Source of the DNA: Fusobacteriota bacterium
GTDB lineage: Bacteria; Fusobacteriota; Fusobacteriia; JAPLKR01
Assembly (NCBI GenBank): GCA_026387965.1
Contig: JAPLKR010000103.1
Coordinates: 1-64,000 of the forward strand
Length of the DNA stretch: 64,000 nt
Direction: 5' to 3'
The notes under the pieces were generated by a model. It was not told where the DNA came from. It saw only the letters and a list, made by a program, of their open reading frames with translations, and made no database searches. Below, one piece after another: positions 63,441 to 64,000 of this stretch (positions within the stretch are counted from its first letter, which is position 1; every line of letters starts with the position of its first letter). The position numbers were made by a program, and so were the translations under genes.

Positions 63441-64000
63441 CTAATTACTTGCTCCACTTACTGAAAAAGTCGATGCTTGATTTTGTGTCTCTGCTGAAAT
63501 GACAGAAAACTGCTGATTAGCCGAAGTTATCCCTGATTGATTTTGAGAACTTGTATTAACGTATACTTTAGCAACGACCGAAAGTCCAAGACCAATATGG
63601 TATTTTTGAATCAAACTCGGATCATCAAATGTGATGTTAACAGGAACTCTTTGCACTACTTTAACAAAGTTCCCCGTGGCATTTTCTGGAGGAAGAAGGC
63701 TAAACACTGATCCTGTCCCCGCTTGTGTACTTTGTACCGTGCCTTTAAATATAACTCCAGGTACAGCATCAAGAGTGATATCTACTTTATCACCTACTTT
63801 AATTTTCCCCATTTGAGTCTCTTTAAAGTTAGCACTAATCCACATCTGCGTTGTTACAAGCGCAAATATGGGAGACCCCGATTGTACAAAATCCCCGACT
63901 TGCACACTGCTCATAGTAATGTATCCTGAAAAAGGTGCGTATATATTAGTATACGATACATTTAAGTTTGCATTACTTAGCTGTGCTTGAAGGACTTTCA
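63441..64000 (-). CDS. emrA: EmrA/HlyD-type efflux adaptor (5' end outside window)
   Basis: C-terminal part of a membrane fusion protein; the frame is open to the window edge. The lipoyl-like half-motif TNIYAPFSGYITMSSVQVGDFVQSG is followed by the beta-barrel segment WISANFKETQMGKIKVGDKVDI and the HlyD end VQRVPVNITFD. A Gln/Ser-rich tail of about 40 residues follows. The internal ATG at 63914 is not the start; upstream sequence continues the coiled-coil side. Confidence 0.9.
   Translation of the reverse strand, partial: KVLQAQLSNANLNVSYTNIYAPFSGYITMSSVQVGDFVQSGSPIFALVTTQMWISANFKETQMGKIKVGDKVDITLDAVPGVIFKGTVQSTQAGTGSVFSLLPPENATGNFVKVVQRVPVNITFDDPSLIQKYHIGLGLSVVAKVYVNTSSQNQSGITSANQQFSVISAETQNQASTFSVSGASN

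Noticed and set aside
63441-63914. emrA starting at an internal ATG
   Set aside because: The upstream frame continues with HlyD-type sequence (YAPFSGYI) to the window edge, so the gene is cut by the window.

Overview
The window is AT-rich (roughly one third G+C by eye), densely coded bacterial DNA. It comes from an anaerobic, Gram-negative-type (diderm) organism. The diderm evidence is LptB/LptF/LptG, very large OstA/LptA-type periplasmic proteins, and beta-barrel outer-membrane proteins ending in Phe. The anaerobe evidence is reverse rubrerythrin, formate-tetrahydrofolate ligase, a hydrogenase-4-type membrane subunit and an iron alcohol dehydrogenase remnant. The MutS sequence and the gene set look most like Fusobacteriota. 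That placement is from memory of the families, not from a search, so it is only moderately secure. A secreted PL7 alginate lyase hints at contact with brown-algal material.

Layout. 1-5.1 kb (minus): 3' part of a HyfB-like antiporter-type subunit, translationally coupled to an HTH/EIIA-like regulator that lacks the usual phosphorylated His; then fhs and a umuDC pair. 5.2-15.9 kb: a small membrane peptide, a PD-(D/E)XK nuclease, alginate lyase plus a GloA2-like VOC protein, DUF445 and folC (minus). A plus-strand run follows with a geranylgeranyl-reductase-like flavoprotein, three related lytic transglycosylases and a COG2509 flavoprotein. 15.9-19.7 kb (plus): a decaying PTS sugar operon, with a GntR C-terminal remnant, an intact DUF7916 gene, a shattered EIIC, a frameshifted left-handed beta-helix acyltransferase and an intact SIS gene. 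20-22.4 kb: an NCS2 purine permease controlled by a guanine-class purine riboswitch with its own promoter and terminator, then a HIT protein. 22.5-26.1 kb: a palindromic repeat, a small membrane peptide with a hidden ribosome site, an outer-membrane porin-like protein and a second copy lacking its signal peptide, and reverse rubrerythrin. 26.2-31 kb (minus): trxB, two lipoproteins, a ROK kinase, a RhaT-like transporter, DUF4250 and a secreted unknown. 31-36.5 kb: iron-ADH pseudogene, PrsA/SurA-like foldase lipoprotein, SWIM-SNF2 helicase.

36.6-60.1 kb (minus) is one long, tightly packed cluster: dus, mutS, two giant OstA-type proteins, lptB, alaS, ruvX, secD, secF, DUF2582, alr, cvpA, lptF, lptG, an M16 peptidase, dut, minD, minE, rodA and a RluA-family pseudouridine synthase. 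It joins LPS transport, protein export, peptidoglycan precursor supply, rod shape and division-site selection. 60.3-64 kb: a Bax-inhibitor-type membrane protein and rpsT (UUG start) on plus, then a VOC protein and an EmrB/EmrA multidrug exporter on minus, with emrA cut by the window end.

The most interesting biology is the pair of membrane-anchored OstA-repeat proteins next to lptB. They are long enough to be single-chain periplasmic LPS bridges. Several genes carry clear lesions (ostA-like 2, dut, iron-ADH, EIIC, acyltransferase, porin copy), so either this lineage is shedding genes or some single-base indels are assembly errors. I saw no tRNA, rRNA, CRISPR array or complete insertion sequence.
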